Assembly (NCBI GenBank): GCA_024180945.1
Contig: JAKSGN010000037.1
Coordinates: 811,501 to 875,500, forward strand
Length of the DNA stretch: 64,000 bases
Source of the DNA: Macrophomina tecta
Lineage: Eukaryota > Ascomycota > Dothideomycetes > Botryosphaeriales > Botryosphaeriaceae
Reading direction: 5' to 3'
The notes under the pieces: generated by a model
Told to the model about the DNA's origin: nothing
Database searches by the model: none
The model's input: the letters and a program-made list of their open reading frames with translations, nothing else
Made by a program: the position numbers and the translations under genes
In this document: positions 46,985-57,584 of the stretch, one piece after another
How positions within the stretch are numbered: the stretch's first letter is position 1
Layout: each line of letters starts with the position of its first letter

Positions 46985-47392
46985 GTATTTTGCATTGAGT
47001 TATCCACGTCATGCATGCTCTCACGCAATAGTGAAATTGGGCCTGCATACGAGCAAGGCATCAGAAGTATTGCAACCCGCCTTACCATAGGGAGTTGGGG
47101 CAGTCATCTGGACGCATGTGTCTAGGAAACGTGATGACACTTACGTCCGGACGTATACTTCAGCTCCCCATACACGGCTCCTCTTGCTATTGCAATAGTC
47201 TCTGGGCCTGGCCTCGTACATTTTCTCAAGCCACAATGAACACACATATGTAATAAAGCAAACGGTTCGGTGCCGGCGTCAATTTGGGATTGAACATCTG
47301 GCAGCTCATGCAAACGTTCATATCTCTTCTTACTCGCAAGCTTTACCGCTATTTCTCACGCTTCATGTTTTTTATTTTGTTTTTCTTTTTTA
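46907..47392. other. intergenic with a T26 tract
   Basis: 3' flank of the dienelactone hydrolase gene. Apart from the pyrimidine tract, nothing supported. Confidence 0.55.
46954..46979. repeat. T26 homopolymer
   Basis: The longest single-base run in the window, following a T-rich, C-interrupted stretch from 46931. Confidence 0.95.
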
Positions 47393-47959
47393 GCTGTGTC
47401 ACCTGCAGTGTGCTCGCTGGCATGAAGACATCAGGCTCAGGACCTTTCGGATATGTATCCCATCTCATCGGCAATATAAACACCTTTGAATGCTGCTGTC
47501 CAAACAAGAGGAGAATTCTGTTTAGCCGTTCTATTCCAACAGCTCGAAGGTGCTGGTCTGTTTATCTGGACTCAACCTTCATATCAAGAGTGGCAGGAAA
47601 GCGAGTTCTTCAGCTACAGCCAGTGACAAAAATGGTTTCACCATCCATGTCAATTCTGCGAACGGCACCCTCAGCTAGATTTCGATCTCCTGGATTGCCG
47701 TCATGAAATCATGCGAATGCACAAAGGCAATTCTGAGGCTGTGTACTCGTCTGAAGGAACAGTGGGATATTGTGCCTTTGTGGAAGGAACCTTCTAAAAG
47801 CCAGCCCCAGCCCTCACTGCCCTCTTTCCCCTCGACATACATGAGTCAGGTACTGATGCTTGCCGCACGCGCGAGATCACCGATGTGAAAACGGCCAGCT
47901 TCACACGGAAGACGTTCAGTTGGAAGACCAGCACCATTACTCATGCAGACTTCCAGTGA
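47393..47959 (+). pseudogene. possible stop-interrupted gene relic, unknown family
   Basis: One plus-strand frame stays protein-like for about 189 codons, starting just after a T-rich stretch with an AG acceptor at 47391-47392 and ending at TGA 47957. Four stops interrupt it, at 47423, 47477, 47624 and 47795, with no frameshift. Text between them reads GEFCLAVLFQQLEGAGLFIW, LDFDLLDCRHEIMRMHKGNS and EAVYSSEGTVGYCAFVEGTF. No upstream exon or family identified. Four stops where about nine are expected is suggestive, not proof. Confidence 0.28.
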
Positions 47960-48118
47960 CTTGCCGTTCCAGCCCAATTATGAAGGTGATTGGGCGGCTA
48001 AACTCTCGAGCATCACAGACAGGGTAGTGCTTAACCGCAGTACGGAAGGAGACGCACTACTCCCTCGGATAGGGTAACAGTATCGTACAACGGTTCCAGT
48101 TAGCATACAATATGATTA

Positions 48119-48433
48119 TTAAGGTACAAAAGGCACTTGCGGCAAGCGCAACAGGCAAGTGAGGTCTCTCTTCAACTTGAGAACAACGGACAGATTGGAC
48201 GCTGTTAACTGCTCCTGAGCCAAGCCAGTATCCTCATAAAATTCCCGCCATGCGTGTGAAGTACGAACTCGATTCCAGCAGTAAACCAACCTGTTCTTAC
48301 CACAAGAAGCGGGAACGTTCATTCGGGCGCAAGTGTTCTCTGTTTTACTAAGACATTTATCTGGATGGATACTCCCATTTCCCACCCAAGTGTGCACTTG
48401 CCATTCTGGCACTTGGGTACGCTTCGTGAACAT
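48119..48433 (-). CDS. doubtful 104-aa ORF
   Basis: Opens with ATG at 48433 (MFTKRTQVPEWQVHTWVGNG) and ends at TAA 48119-48121. Composition is protein-like, with a charged helical C-terminal half (LTASNLSVVLKLKRDL). No family, signal peptide or intron recognised. It may be a chance frame or a fragment. Confidence 0.25.
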   Translation of the reverse strand: MFTKRTQVPEWQVHTWVGNGSIHPDKCLSKTENTCARMNVPASCGKNRLVYCWNRVRTSHAWREFYEDTGLAQEQLTASNLSVVLKLKRDLTCLLRLPQVPFVP

Positions 48434-49568
48434 TTCAAGGACAACAAGTCAGATTAGCAACTCGAGACTTCGCATAATTAGAGTATCTTTTTTAAGTCTA
48501 GGCGAGGCCGGGGTCATCCCGTTCGGTTAGAGCTCGAGAGCAACTGCGGGGCGGCCAACCCCGCACTTTACCTAATTCGGACGTGGATAGGTGTTGTCTT
48601 CCTCACCCCACTTAACCCTCAACTTCATCAACATCTTTCTATCAGATAGTAGTTATACGTTCATGAGCCAATAGTTACCATCTGCTTCGTCCAGAAGTGA
48701 CATCCTCACAGACGAAAGCCCTGCTGATTCCGACGATACCAAGACCACCTGGTCACACCGTGCAGGTCCCAAAACCCCCTCAGGCTTCCTGATGCAGTGT
48801 TGTGCTATCCAACGTGCCTCGAGACGGCTGACTACATTCGACTGCCGTCGATGCAGAGGGCCCTTTCTGGCTCCGGCTTAGGCGGACAAGGTTCACGACG
48901 AGCCAGCCGTAATGGTCCCCTCAGACTAGTTCAGCATGTTCAACAATTCCTCTACTTCCACCTTGTAACTTATTCATTCCCTCATTAATTACGCCCGTAT
49001 GCATCATCCTACGAGAACACAGCTGACTCGAATTTCAGTGCTATCCCCTCGTCCATGCTACAACCGTCAAGTTCCAGGCTCACCACCATTGCACCTGGTG
49101 CTCGTTATCGACCAGCACGATAGGCAGATGACGAGCGCAATGCCCACCCCTCCCTGCGATCGCGTTCCAGAGCCTCTTCCGCACCGACGTCCCCACTTCA
49201 CTCGCTCAGAACGCTCGGCTCCGACGACGAAAACTACCCTTACCACGAAAGCGTTTCTTTCAATCCGCCTCCCGCCCTCTTGCTGCCCTACACACCATCC
49301 GGGGGCTCCGATGATCGGGCGATCCGCGACCGTTGCCGAAATAACCCCGAGGTGGCAAGGATTCCCAAACCGGCCTAGGCCAGATCCTCCAAGCAACGAA
49401 AAAATTTCACCTCGTCATCCGCAGCCTTCCTGGGGTTGTCCAAAGCGGCTCTGCACCTTTCTGATTGTCTGGGGTCGTTTTCGGGCGTTTCTGTCAATAT
49501 ATAACTCCACAACACCAAAGTCATTCCATCAACAACCGGCAAGGTGCTCCAACACCTTCCTCCTGCCG
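48434..49568. other. intergenic, 1.1 kb upstream of tRNA-Lys
   Basis: An open frame at 48999-49670 runs into the tRNA gene and is therefore not a real CDS. Nothing else seen. Confidence 0.5.
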
Positions 49569-49660
49569 GCCCGGCTAGCTCAATCGGTAGAGCGTGAGAC
49601 TCTTAAAACACCCTCTAGGGTGCTATCTCAAGGCTGCGGGTTCGACCCCCGCGTTGGGCT
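49569..49660 (+). tRNA. tRNA-Lys(CTT) with 19-nt intron
   Basis: Acceptor stem GCCCGGC (49569-49575) pairs with GTTGGGC (49653-49659), discriminator T. The D arm has the usual AGCTCAATCGGTAGAGC. Anticodon stem TGAGA/TCTCA, anticodon CTT at 49602-49604, T loop TTCGACC. A 19-nt intron (49606-49624) sits one base after the anticodon. Intact and probably functional. Confidence 0.95.
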
Positions 49661-50135
49661 CAATTCCTGACACATCTTTTTGACTTCCCTCTCCATGAGA
49701 GGGCAGTGATGCATAGGCGGCTGTGTTTTTAGGCTGCAGCAGGCACACCGCATTTGTTTTGTTCAGAGAACATCGGAAGAATAGGGCAGACTATGGAGGG
49801 TTGGTGAAGATTGCGGATTGTTCGTTGGTAGGTAAGTTCCGCTTTGGCCCGCCTCCGGCGAGGATACCACGAGGGCAATCATGCAGGGGAGTCTGCTGCT
49901 ATTAAATGCAACAAACTGTATTCTAGCAAGCATTATCACGCTGTTTGATCATTCTGACAGATTATTGGGGGCGAATGTTCGAGTCTCAGTAAGAACGGAC
50001 TGATGTCGGTAACCAAGGAATACCTCGAAAACAAGACGAGGCCGAACGCAATAACAAAGCTCGAATGAGCTCCAGGCGCACCGACACTGCTGACGATGCA
50101 TTGCCGTAAATACGGCATCAGCTTCTCAAGCTATA
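49661..50135. other. intergenic, 3' flank of the FAD dehydrogenase gene
   Basis: 475 bp with no supported gene. Confidence 0.55.
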
Positions 50136-51823
50136 TCAAAGCTTCGAGGAAGTGAGCGACGAGACACTGGATCTCAGATTCCCGAAAACACCCTTTCTCA
50201 GCTTTCGGGCAATCTCCGTGCCAGCAAGCCGGCCGAAGGTAAGAGACCGGAGCACTGAAGTTGCCGGAGGATACTCTGTGGGTCATTAGCCTTTGGGCTT
50301 TGTACTTGGTTGGGCAGCGGCGCCGATTACCGTTATAGAAGAGCCCCGTCATCTCTCCCGCAGCCCACAGCCCGGGAATGGGCACGCCGTTGGTCCCGAG
50401 CACTTGCGCATTTGTATTAGTCTTGACTCCGCCGTAGGTAAAGGTCAAGTGGGCCTCAAGAGGATAGCTTTGCAATGTCAGCACTTCTCCCGCCCGTCGC
50501 ATTGAGCGGGCTGTTTGTGGAGACGTACCCGTAGAATGGCGGAGCAACAATCGGATTTGCCCAGTTGCTCTTAGGGGGATTCAAGCCGCGGGTCCGCTTC
50601 CCGTCCAGCGTCATGAGATCGAAGGGGGTGTCGCTATCGCACGCCGCATTGAACTCGTACACTGTCTTCTCGAGCTCGTCGGGATCGCAGCCGAGCTTGA
50701 CCGCAAGCTCTCGGATAGTATCTGCCTTCTCCGGCTCCTGGTCCGTAGTATCATACACCCAGCCAGGGCGGAGGCGCTTCATGATTGTGGAGTCTGTGAT
50801 GAAATATCCTTTTTGGTTCTGATCCCGCCAAAGTTCCAAAGCGATCATCTCGAATGTAGCAAAGAGGTGCCTCTTGCCTTCGTCGTAGAATCTCTTACAG
50901 TGTTCGTTGACCACTATTCCGTAGTTGTGGCCCCACTGAATTGTTTCAGTCAACTCCCATTCCAAATCACGGAGCCGAATGACTTACAATGACTGCATCT
51001 GGCTTCGTCGCGCGGGTGTCAACGAGCTCGCAATGCATGCCATCGAACGATCCACTCGTGTCTGCACCAACCTCCAGAGCCATGTTCAGTCCCGCACCTT
51101 TGTTGTATTTGAGACCGGGAGCGATCAGGGGCAGCTCATGCGTCCGGTTGCCAATGTACTTTGCAAGCATCTCGCGGTTGCCTTCGAAGCCACCGCAGGC
51201 GAGGACCACATCCGGCGCAGCACTTGAAGAGGTTAGAGAAAGCGGTGGTCGTCGGACCGGAACACTCACAGCTCGTAAAGCAGGCCATCCTTCTTCCGAA
51301 CCTGCAGCCCCCTGACTGCACCTTGCGGCGTTGTCAGAACGTGCCTGGCCTCTGTTTCCCAATACACATCGGCATTGGGATAGCTCTGAATATGCTCCAT
51401 GAGCTTCGTCACAATCGCAAGTCCGCCTCCCTCCGGAAAGACGAAGTGCTGCCCAGTCTTGAACTCCAACAGCACGTTCTCTTCGTCATGGTGCACGAAC
51501 TTCACCCCTCGGGCCTCAAGATACTTCGCCGTCCGTTGCGCCTCCTCTCCGAGCTTCTCGCAGTACTCCTGGTCTGCCTGACCCTTGCTGACTGCCTTCA
51601 TCTCATGCTTCCAGTCTTCGTCGAAGGCCAGATGCTTATCAAGGCGGAGGTAAGCCATTGTCCAGCGCGAGGCCCCGCACCGCTCATCCGATTTACCTGC
51701 TTCAACGAGAGCGACCCGGCCGCGCTTGCCTTCGGCTTTGCAGGTTTCGAGGAAGTTGAGGGTCGCCATCGACCCGGCGAAACCGGATCCCACGACGACG
51801 AGGTCATATTCTGGGGGCGACAT
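50136..51823 (-). CDS. FAD-dependent dehydrogenase, FAD_binding_2 (tricarballylate dehydrogenase/CobZ-like)
   Basis: Five exons, complement(50136..50275, 50331..50467, 50529..50935, 50988..51222, 51270..51823), introns 55, 61, 52 and 47 nt, 490 aa. The N-terminal dinucleotide fold is PPEYDLVVVGSGFAGS. VVLACGGFEGNREMLAKYIG is the second FAD contact typical of fumarate reductase/ketosteroid dehydrogenase flavoproteins. The C-terminal FTYGGVKTNTNAQVLGTNG and IPGLWAAGEMTGL close the FAD site. The closest type I recognise is bacterial TcuA; fungal copies are often labelled precorrin-3B synthase CobZ. It probably removes two hydrogens from a small acid or cyclic substrate. No signal peptide or membrane segment. 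It may or may not belong with the nearby NRPS. Confidence 0.9.
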
Positions 51824-52936
51824 TTTTGGATCAATGGGCTACTCAGTAACAACGAGGTGCGACCGAGTTGCATGAAAGAGCAATTGCAGCGGTAGGGAAT
51901 ATTTGAGTCTATTGCAAGTGCGCATTTTCCCAGTCCTCCGGGAGCTGTTGGGTGTGGCGTTGCAGAGTGCGGGGGAAAGTGCGGGGATGGTTTAGGAGAC
52001 CCGTCCCCTATTGGAAGCAGGGCAAGTAAGCTCACTGATCGGCGAGTGTCCGGCTCTGACTTGTTCTAAAGTGGAAGAGGCGTTTGAGTGAGAACTTCGA
52101 CAGATTGCAGTAGCCCGTACCCTCAGGCGCAAGTCTTTTTTCTTTCTTTTTTTTTCGTTTATATTTTTTAAACCAGAATATTTACCAGTATTTGCAATTG
52201 GTTGAGCATCGGTGCTAAGGGTCCCGCAGGAGTTGTCCCGAAGTCTACGCGACACTAATTGATATAGCAGCACACTGATGTCCAGCGGAGACGTGGAGAG
52301 ACCGGGTCAACGGAGCGTGGGCTGCCTGTCTGGAACTCAATGCGTCTCGGCAACACTATTCAGAAGCGGGCATATATCTGCAGGGGGGTTCCGTGTGACT
52401 CCACTTACTGAAACAGGTATGCATTACCAGAGTACAATGATGAACGGCATCGGCGTAGGTTGGTGCAGGCTCGAAAGCGGAATCAAAGGCCGACCACTGT
52501 TATCTCTCGCCTCAGCCGACATGTCAAGCGCAAAACTATGCTTAACGCGGAATTCCTGCCTGCGCCTCTGCATTTGCTTGTGCTCGTACAAGGGTAGTTG
52601 AAGCGTTCATGCAGATGTAAAAACAGTAGATGTTTCGGAACACGAATATCTGGAAAATTACCACAATTCCTCATGCGCACCCTCCGTAGAGTATAACGAA
52701 CAGAGTATGCGTATTGAACCGCTCGTCGACAGTTTGTCAAGCGAGCCGCTTATGCGGGTCGGGTAAGCAGTCGAATTTGGTCATAGTAAAAGGAATGATC
52801 CTAGCGGATGCCCACGTCCACGGACCGAAGCCATATGAAAGATACATCTGGTCTGTTTTTGATTGTGGTTCCTTGGCAGCTTTGATACTCTGGTCAGGTG
52901 ATTCCGCATTACATTAACGTATTATCCAAATATAGC
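51824..52936. other. intergenic, 1.1 kb, FAD dehydrogenase promoter
   Basis: No supported gene. A T-rich stretch lies at 52136-52170. Confidence 0.55.
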
Positions 52937-54215
52937 TCAGTGGAGCTCGATCCACTCGGCCACCTTGCTAGCTACCTCATCGGAGTTCTTCTCCAGGAAC
53001 ATCATATGCGCATTGCCGTGGATCCCAACATCAGGCAATGAGAGATGTTCGGCCGGGACGCCGGCCTGCTGCAGGAACTTGACGGTGCACCAATCGTACG
53101 GCACGTGGTAGCTAGCCTCAGACGTCAACACCACCGTCGGGATCTTAGACAAGTTCACCAGCTTGCGGGTGCTATTCGAAGCCTGTATAGTGCAATCCGA
53201 AAGGCCGGCGGTGGCGTTGCCCGCGATGACCTGCTGGACGAGGTCAGTGGTGGCGTTGGCGACCGGAGGGTCGTATGTCAACGGCGCATCGGTGAGACCA
53301 TATGCCCGAGAAGCGGCAGTTGAGAAGACAGCCTCGCGGAAGGGCGGGCCGGACGGCTCGATAGAGACGATGCTCTTGACGAGATCGGGACGGACGTCTG
53401 CCAGCAGCCAAGGCATCAGGCCGCCCTGGCTGTGGGCGACGAGCACGGCCGGCTTGCCGATGCGGTCCAGCAGCGCGGCGCCGGCGTCCTGGAAGGACGT
53501 CTGCTGGGTGACGGCGGAGCCGCCGAGGAAAGGCACGGTCGACGAGTAGTAGGCGTCGAAGTACTCGTCGCCCATGGTGCCGTTACCGGGCCATTGCGTG
53601 TGGAGCTGCGACTGCGGCCACAGGTTGTACAGCTTCGGCGCGGTGAAGCGCTTCTGGAGGAGTTCCGCAGAATAGGCGCTGGTGGTAAGGCCGGGAGTGG
53701 TCGGCGAGCGGCCGCGGTAGGTCTGGTCGGCGATGTAGACCTGGTAGCCTTGTCCCAGGAAGTAGGAGGACCAGCCGGGCTCGCCGTTGGGCTTGTTCAG
53801 CCAGTTCTGCACGTGGAACGATCAGCAACGTCTTTGCGCGAGCGCGAGGTATTTTCTTCTGCTCTCTGCGTCATGGCGTGATAAGATCTTCAAACTTTCC
53901 GGATGAGGACGAGTCAGGGAGGTGAAGGTGGGTGCTTGGCACACAGGCCGGAGATAGCTGCTGATAGCGGCTTACCGTTCCTGTTTGGGCCTGTCCGTGA
54001 ATAAGAATGATGGGGCTCTCCTTGGTCGCGCCCCCGACAGGGGTCAGCTGCTCGACGTACAGCTGGTCTGTCCAGGTGTGCTCGCCATCGCTATTGGTAA
54101 CGTACTGGCCACCGGTGTAGAAGTACTGGCGAGTGTGAGGCGTCTCGGTAGCGTTGATGGGGTTGGCGATCGCGACGCCGGCGAGGCCCAAGGAAAAGAA
54201 AATTGCCGAACGCAT
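52937..54215 (-). CDS. secreted alpha/beta hydrolase (esterase 713-like)
   Basis: Exons complement(52937..53806, 53976..54215), 169-nt intron, 369 aa. The signal peptide is MRSAIFFSLGLAGVAIANP. The N-terminal part shows QLYVEQLTPVGGATKESPII and ILIHGQAQTGT (oxyanion strand). After the splice come WLNKPNGEPGWSSYFLGQGY and the nucleophile elbow VLVAHSQGGL (Ser). The acidic residue is probably Glu in VLTSEASYHVPYD, and His is in GIHGNAHMMF. Several NxS/T sites fit secretion. The natural substrate is unknown; such esterases cleave carboxyl esters. It is divergent from the membrane protein gene at 54775 with a 559-bp shared upstream region. Confidence 0.9.
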
Positions 54216-54774
54216 TCCTGCCGCTGAATTGGATCGTCGCAGAGTGCAATCAAGCGCGCGGGAGGAGTCCAGCGAAAGAGCTAGGGGGAGGTGGCCTGCA
54301 GCAGTCAGGAGAAGTTGGGAGCGCCTCGAAGCTCCGCCAGCGCATACGGCATCAGATATATAGATTCGCGAATAGCCGATCCGCTGTCGAGGTCCGCGTA
54401 AGGGGCTCTCGAGCACGCGGTGGCGGCGCACGGGGCTGCGGTTTTGTGGGGAGGTGGGCGTCCAAGCACTCATTAAAGTACAGAAACTGCCTAGTCACGC
54501 ACACCATGGCGTTTGCCGTTCCGTTCCGGCAGGCCACTACGGAAATTGGTGCTGTTCACGCAAGCCCCGTTGCAACGGTCGATGTGACAGGAACGCTAGG
54601 CGTAGTGCCCGCCTTTGGCAGGGACCGAGGCCATGCTCGTAACGCTGCGGGCAGTGCCAATGCCCATATATCACCCTGAGCCGGCTCTCGGTAATCTCTT
54701 TTTTCTGATATTTTTGCAAATCCCCTCCCCCGCCTCCACCAAGTCCGCCGTCCGACGAGTCGGGCCGGCCCCCG
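54216..54774. other. divergent promoter between the esterase and rhodopsin-like genes
   Basis: 559 bp. A TATATA element at 54355-54362, about 140 bp from the esterase start, may be its TATA box. C-rich tracts precede the membrane protein start. Confidence 0.5.
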
Positions 54775-55843
54775 ATGGATGATCCGACCCTGCTGATCCT
54801 ATGGCTGCTGACCTGGCTTGCCGTGGTCGTCATGGCTGCCAGGCTTACCATGCGGAAAATGAGAGGACAGCCTTTCGTGATGGGCGATTACCTGACCATA
54901 GGGGCCATTCTTTGCGCCCTCGTTCGGCTCAGTCTAGTCCATATCGTTATCAGCTGGGGGACAAACAATATGTCTCCAAAGCTCCGTGGTTCGATACAGT
55001 GGACACCGGAGAAGATCTATCGACGAGAAATTGGGAGCAAGTTCGCGATAGCGAATCGCGTTTTTTACAACTCATAGTAAGCCGCAGTTACATCCATGGT
55101 TTCAGTGCTTGATGCTGACGCTTGACAGTCTTTGGCTGCAAAAACTGGTCCTTTTGGACATCACCCGGCAGCTTATCAAGGGTCTGCACTGGGAGTACCC
55201 CGTCATTCGTACATTTCTTGCTATATTCGGCGCGACTTACGTCGCCGTACAAGTTGTCACCTTCACCGAATGTGACCCTTTTCATTTGTACTGGCAGGTG
55301 CTACCCGACCCAGGTTTGTCTTCTCAGCCCCTACCGGGAGGGGGGAAATTACGCTGACCGAACGAAGGGAGCTGTTCCCAAGCTCAAGTCCAACTCCTTA
55401 CCCTCGGCATTCTGAACATAGTAACCGATGTCATGCTCATGGTACTACCAATACCGATTTTCTTTCATTACCTTAGACGTCCGCTTCTCCAGCGCCTCCA
55501 CATCGCATCGCTGTTCTGTCTCGGAATCTTCATCGTTGCCATCACCATCATACGGCTTCCGCAAAACCACAATCAGGCAGTGAGTCAGGTCAACCGCACA
55601 ACCTGGGCGAGTATCGAGCTATTCGTAGCTGCCGTAGCCGTCAATGCGCCTGTACTACACACCCTACGCAGAGGTCAGCGGTCGAGACCGCCGCCTGCCA
55701 CAATCGTCGAGTTGGATAACGGCCCTGGTAGTGACACGCCCATGTTTCCGGAGCCTGGACAACAGAGGTATGATTCAAAATTTACGAATCCTCCGATAGA
55801 TGCTTCTACCATGCGGCCGGCGACGGCGAGATTGAAGCGATGA
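54775..55843 (+). CDS. fungal rhodopsin-domain (SAT5/PTH11-like) integral membrane protein
   Basis: Exons 54775..55076, 55129..55313, 55368..55843 (introns 52 and 54 nt), 320 aa. At least six hydrophobic helices: LLILWLLTWLAVVVMAARLT, GDYLTIGAILCALVRLSLVH, a segment around VIRTFLAIFGATYVAVQVVT, LGILNIVTDVMLMVLPIPIF, LHIASLFCLGIFIVAITIIR and ASIELFVAAVAVNAPVLHTL. The TECDPFHLYW motif and the DVMLMVLPIP helix are typical of the rhodopsin_fungal domain seen in PTH11-like proteins and in many secondary-metabolite clusters. A hydrophilic tail follows. It is about 30-60 residues shorter at the N-terminus than many relatives, so the first helix may be truncated or the start may lie upstream. Ligand and role unknown. 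Confidence 0.82.
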
Positions 55844-57584
55844 TACCATGATGAATGTACGGCTGGACTGGGAAGCGGAATAGAACTGTATCGAATTTGC
55901 TTCAACATGGATTCTGCAATTTCATGTTGTGTACGCGTTCACTTCCGTTCTCCTCAACTACGAGACTTAGCTGTTCAGCACCTTTATATCAGACATTATT
56001 TGCGAATATTACACTGAACCATGAGGAATCTGATTCTGTGCATGATGATTACCGAATAGATGGCAGCCTTGAGCATCACAGCATTCCGCATACTTCTGCC
56101 TCGTTTATCGCCTGCGGCTGGTGTTCTTCGGCTGAGCGTGATCACTTGTCGGACCGATATGTTCACCTTTCCATAGAGCGTTGAAGTGGATGTAACAAAG
56201 AATGCGCTAAACACTCTTTGGGACCTATTTCCCGTCCTGCAGGCGCTGCCCCAACGGGATGGATTAACCCCCGGGAACCCCGCAATCCCGGGTGCGTCTA
56301 ACCAAATGCATGCAAGCCATCCCGGTTTCCAGAACCAGGCATGCGGGTGCTCGAAGCCCGAAGTGACAATGGAAGCTGATGTTCGCTTTCTCTGGGTTAT
56401 CGCTCTCAGCACCAAAAGCCACGTCAACGTGCGGCGAAGAAGCGCCACGAGAGTCCCTTGGCAGCTTATTTGCCCGCACACGCATGCACGTCGCAGGTCG
56501 CAGGTTGTAGCACAGACGTAAGAGTCAGAGAAATATTTCAGCCAGTGCGTAATTAGCTCCGGCTTGTGGGAGAAAGGAGATTAGGTTCGGGCCGGTCGAA
56601 GAAAGATACTCGTAAATCCTAACGTTAAAACCTACGTTGTGTTTCAGCTTCTGACCGGAAATTTAGTAACCGACTAGGCTTAGGAGTTCTCAATTTGCTA
56701 CACTCTCATCTACATACTCAGGTGGTACGCGAGTTCCAGTAGCACGGCGGGCCACAAGGCAACTATCTACAGTCCAGAGGGAGTCTGAGTTCATCTGGCG
56801 GACCAGGACGAGCCAGTAAGGGTCAGATACCAAAGGGCCTAGAAGGTCGCTGCTAGGAAAGAGACTGGGGATCAGACAATGGGGCTGTGCGCAACACAAC
56901 CTCAAAGAGGACGATGCATCCACCTTCACCACGGGCAGCGGCTTCGTCTCTTCATCGGCGCAGCTCCACATACCCTCTTAGGGTAAGGGCTTAGGAGCCT
57001 CCGTCGGCTGGTGGTGGGGGGGAGGGGAAGGGCAGCGAGAAGAGAGGACTTAGCGAAGTTGGAGAGGAATATAAGCCTAGCTAAACTTAGGGCGTATCGA
57101 GCGCAAGATCTATGTGCTACCGACAATTGACAGCGCGAAAGAGGATGCCAGCTGGAGATTGACGACGAGCAGGCGGTCTCAAGCGTGTAGCCCCACCTAA
57201 GATGCTGTCACAAAGCAATGGGGTATAGGGAAAAAGGAAATCGGCCCTGGATTGACTAGTTCGCGGGCGTCGAAAGCGGTCGTCTGGATAAATACTATCG
57301 CTGACTGTAGGAGCTATCTACGTCCGGACGCCTGCTCGACTGCTTATTAGCTAATTCCAAAGAGCAGCAATGAATGCAACATAAGGACACTTTCTTTCCT
57401 TTGTGGAAACTATAGTGAGGAAATGACGATAGGAGGGACACCTCAACACTAGTTACTCATTCAAATTGAGATCTTCGTAAGCGCGGCCTTCAGCACCAGT
57501 AACAAAGACAAGAAATACAAACTTGAGAAACAACCTTTTTTCATCATCGAAAAGCACGAAAGAGACAAACGGAGTGTACACGTT
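55844..57584. other. intergenic, 1.7 kb, 3' flank of the NRPS gene
   Basis: Both strands are open for 110-160 codons around 55996-56521, with no motif and no splice partner. No gene accepted. Confidence 0.5.

Noticed and set aside
48999..49670. 223-codon plus-strand ORF
   Set aside because: It reads straight through the tRNA-Lys gene and has a composition without protein character.
55996..56521. Open frames on both strands (161 codons minus, 111 codons plus, the latter extendable upstream past one TAG)
   Set aside because: No motif, no ATG for the plus frame, no splice partners, and both strands equally open.
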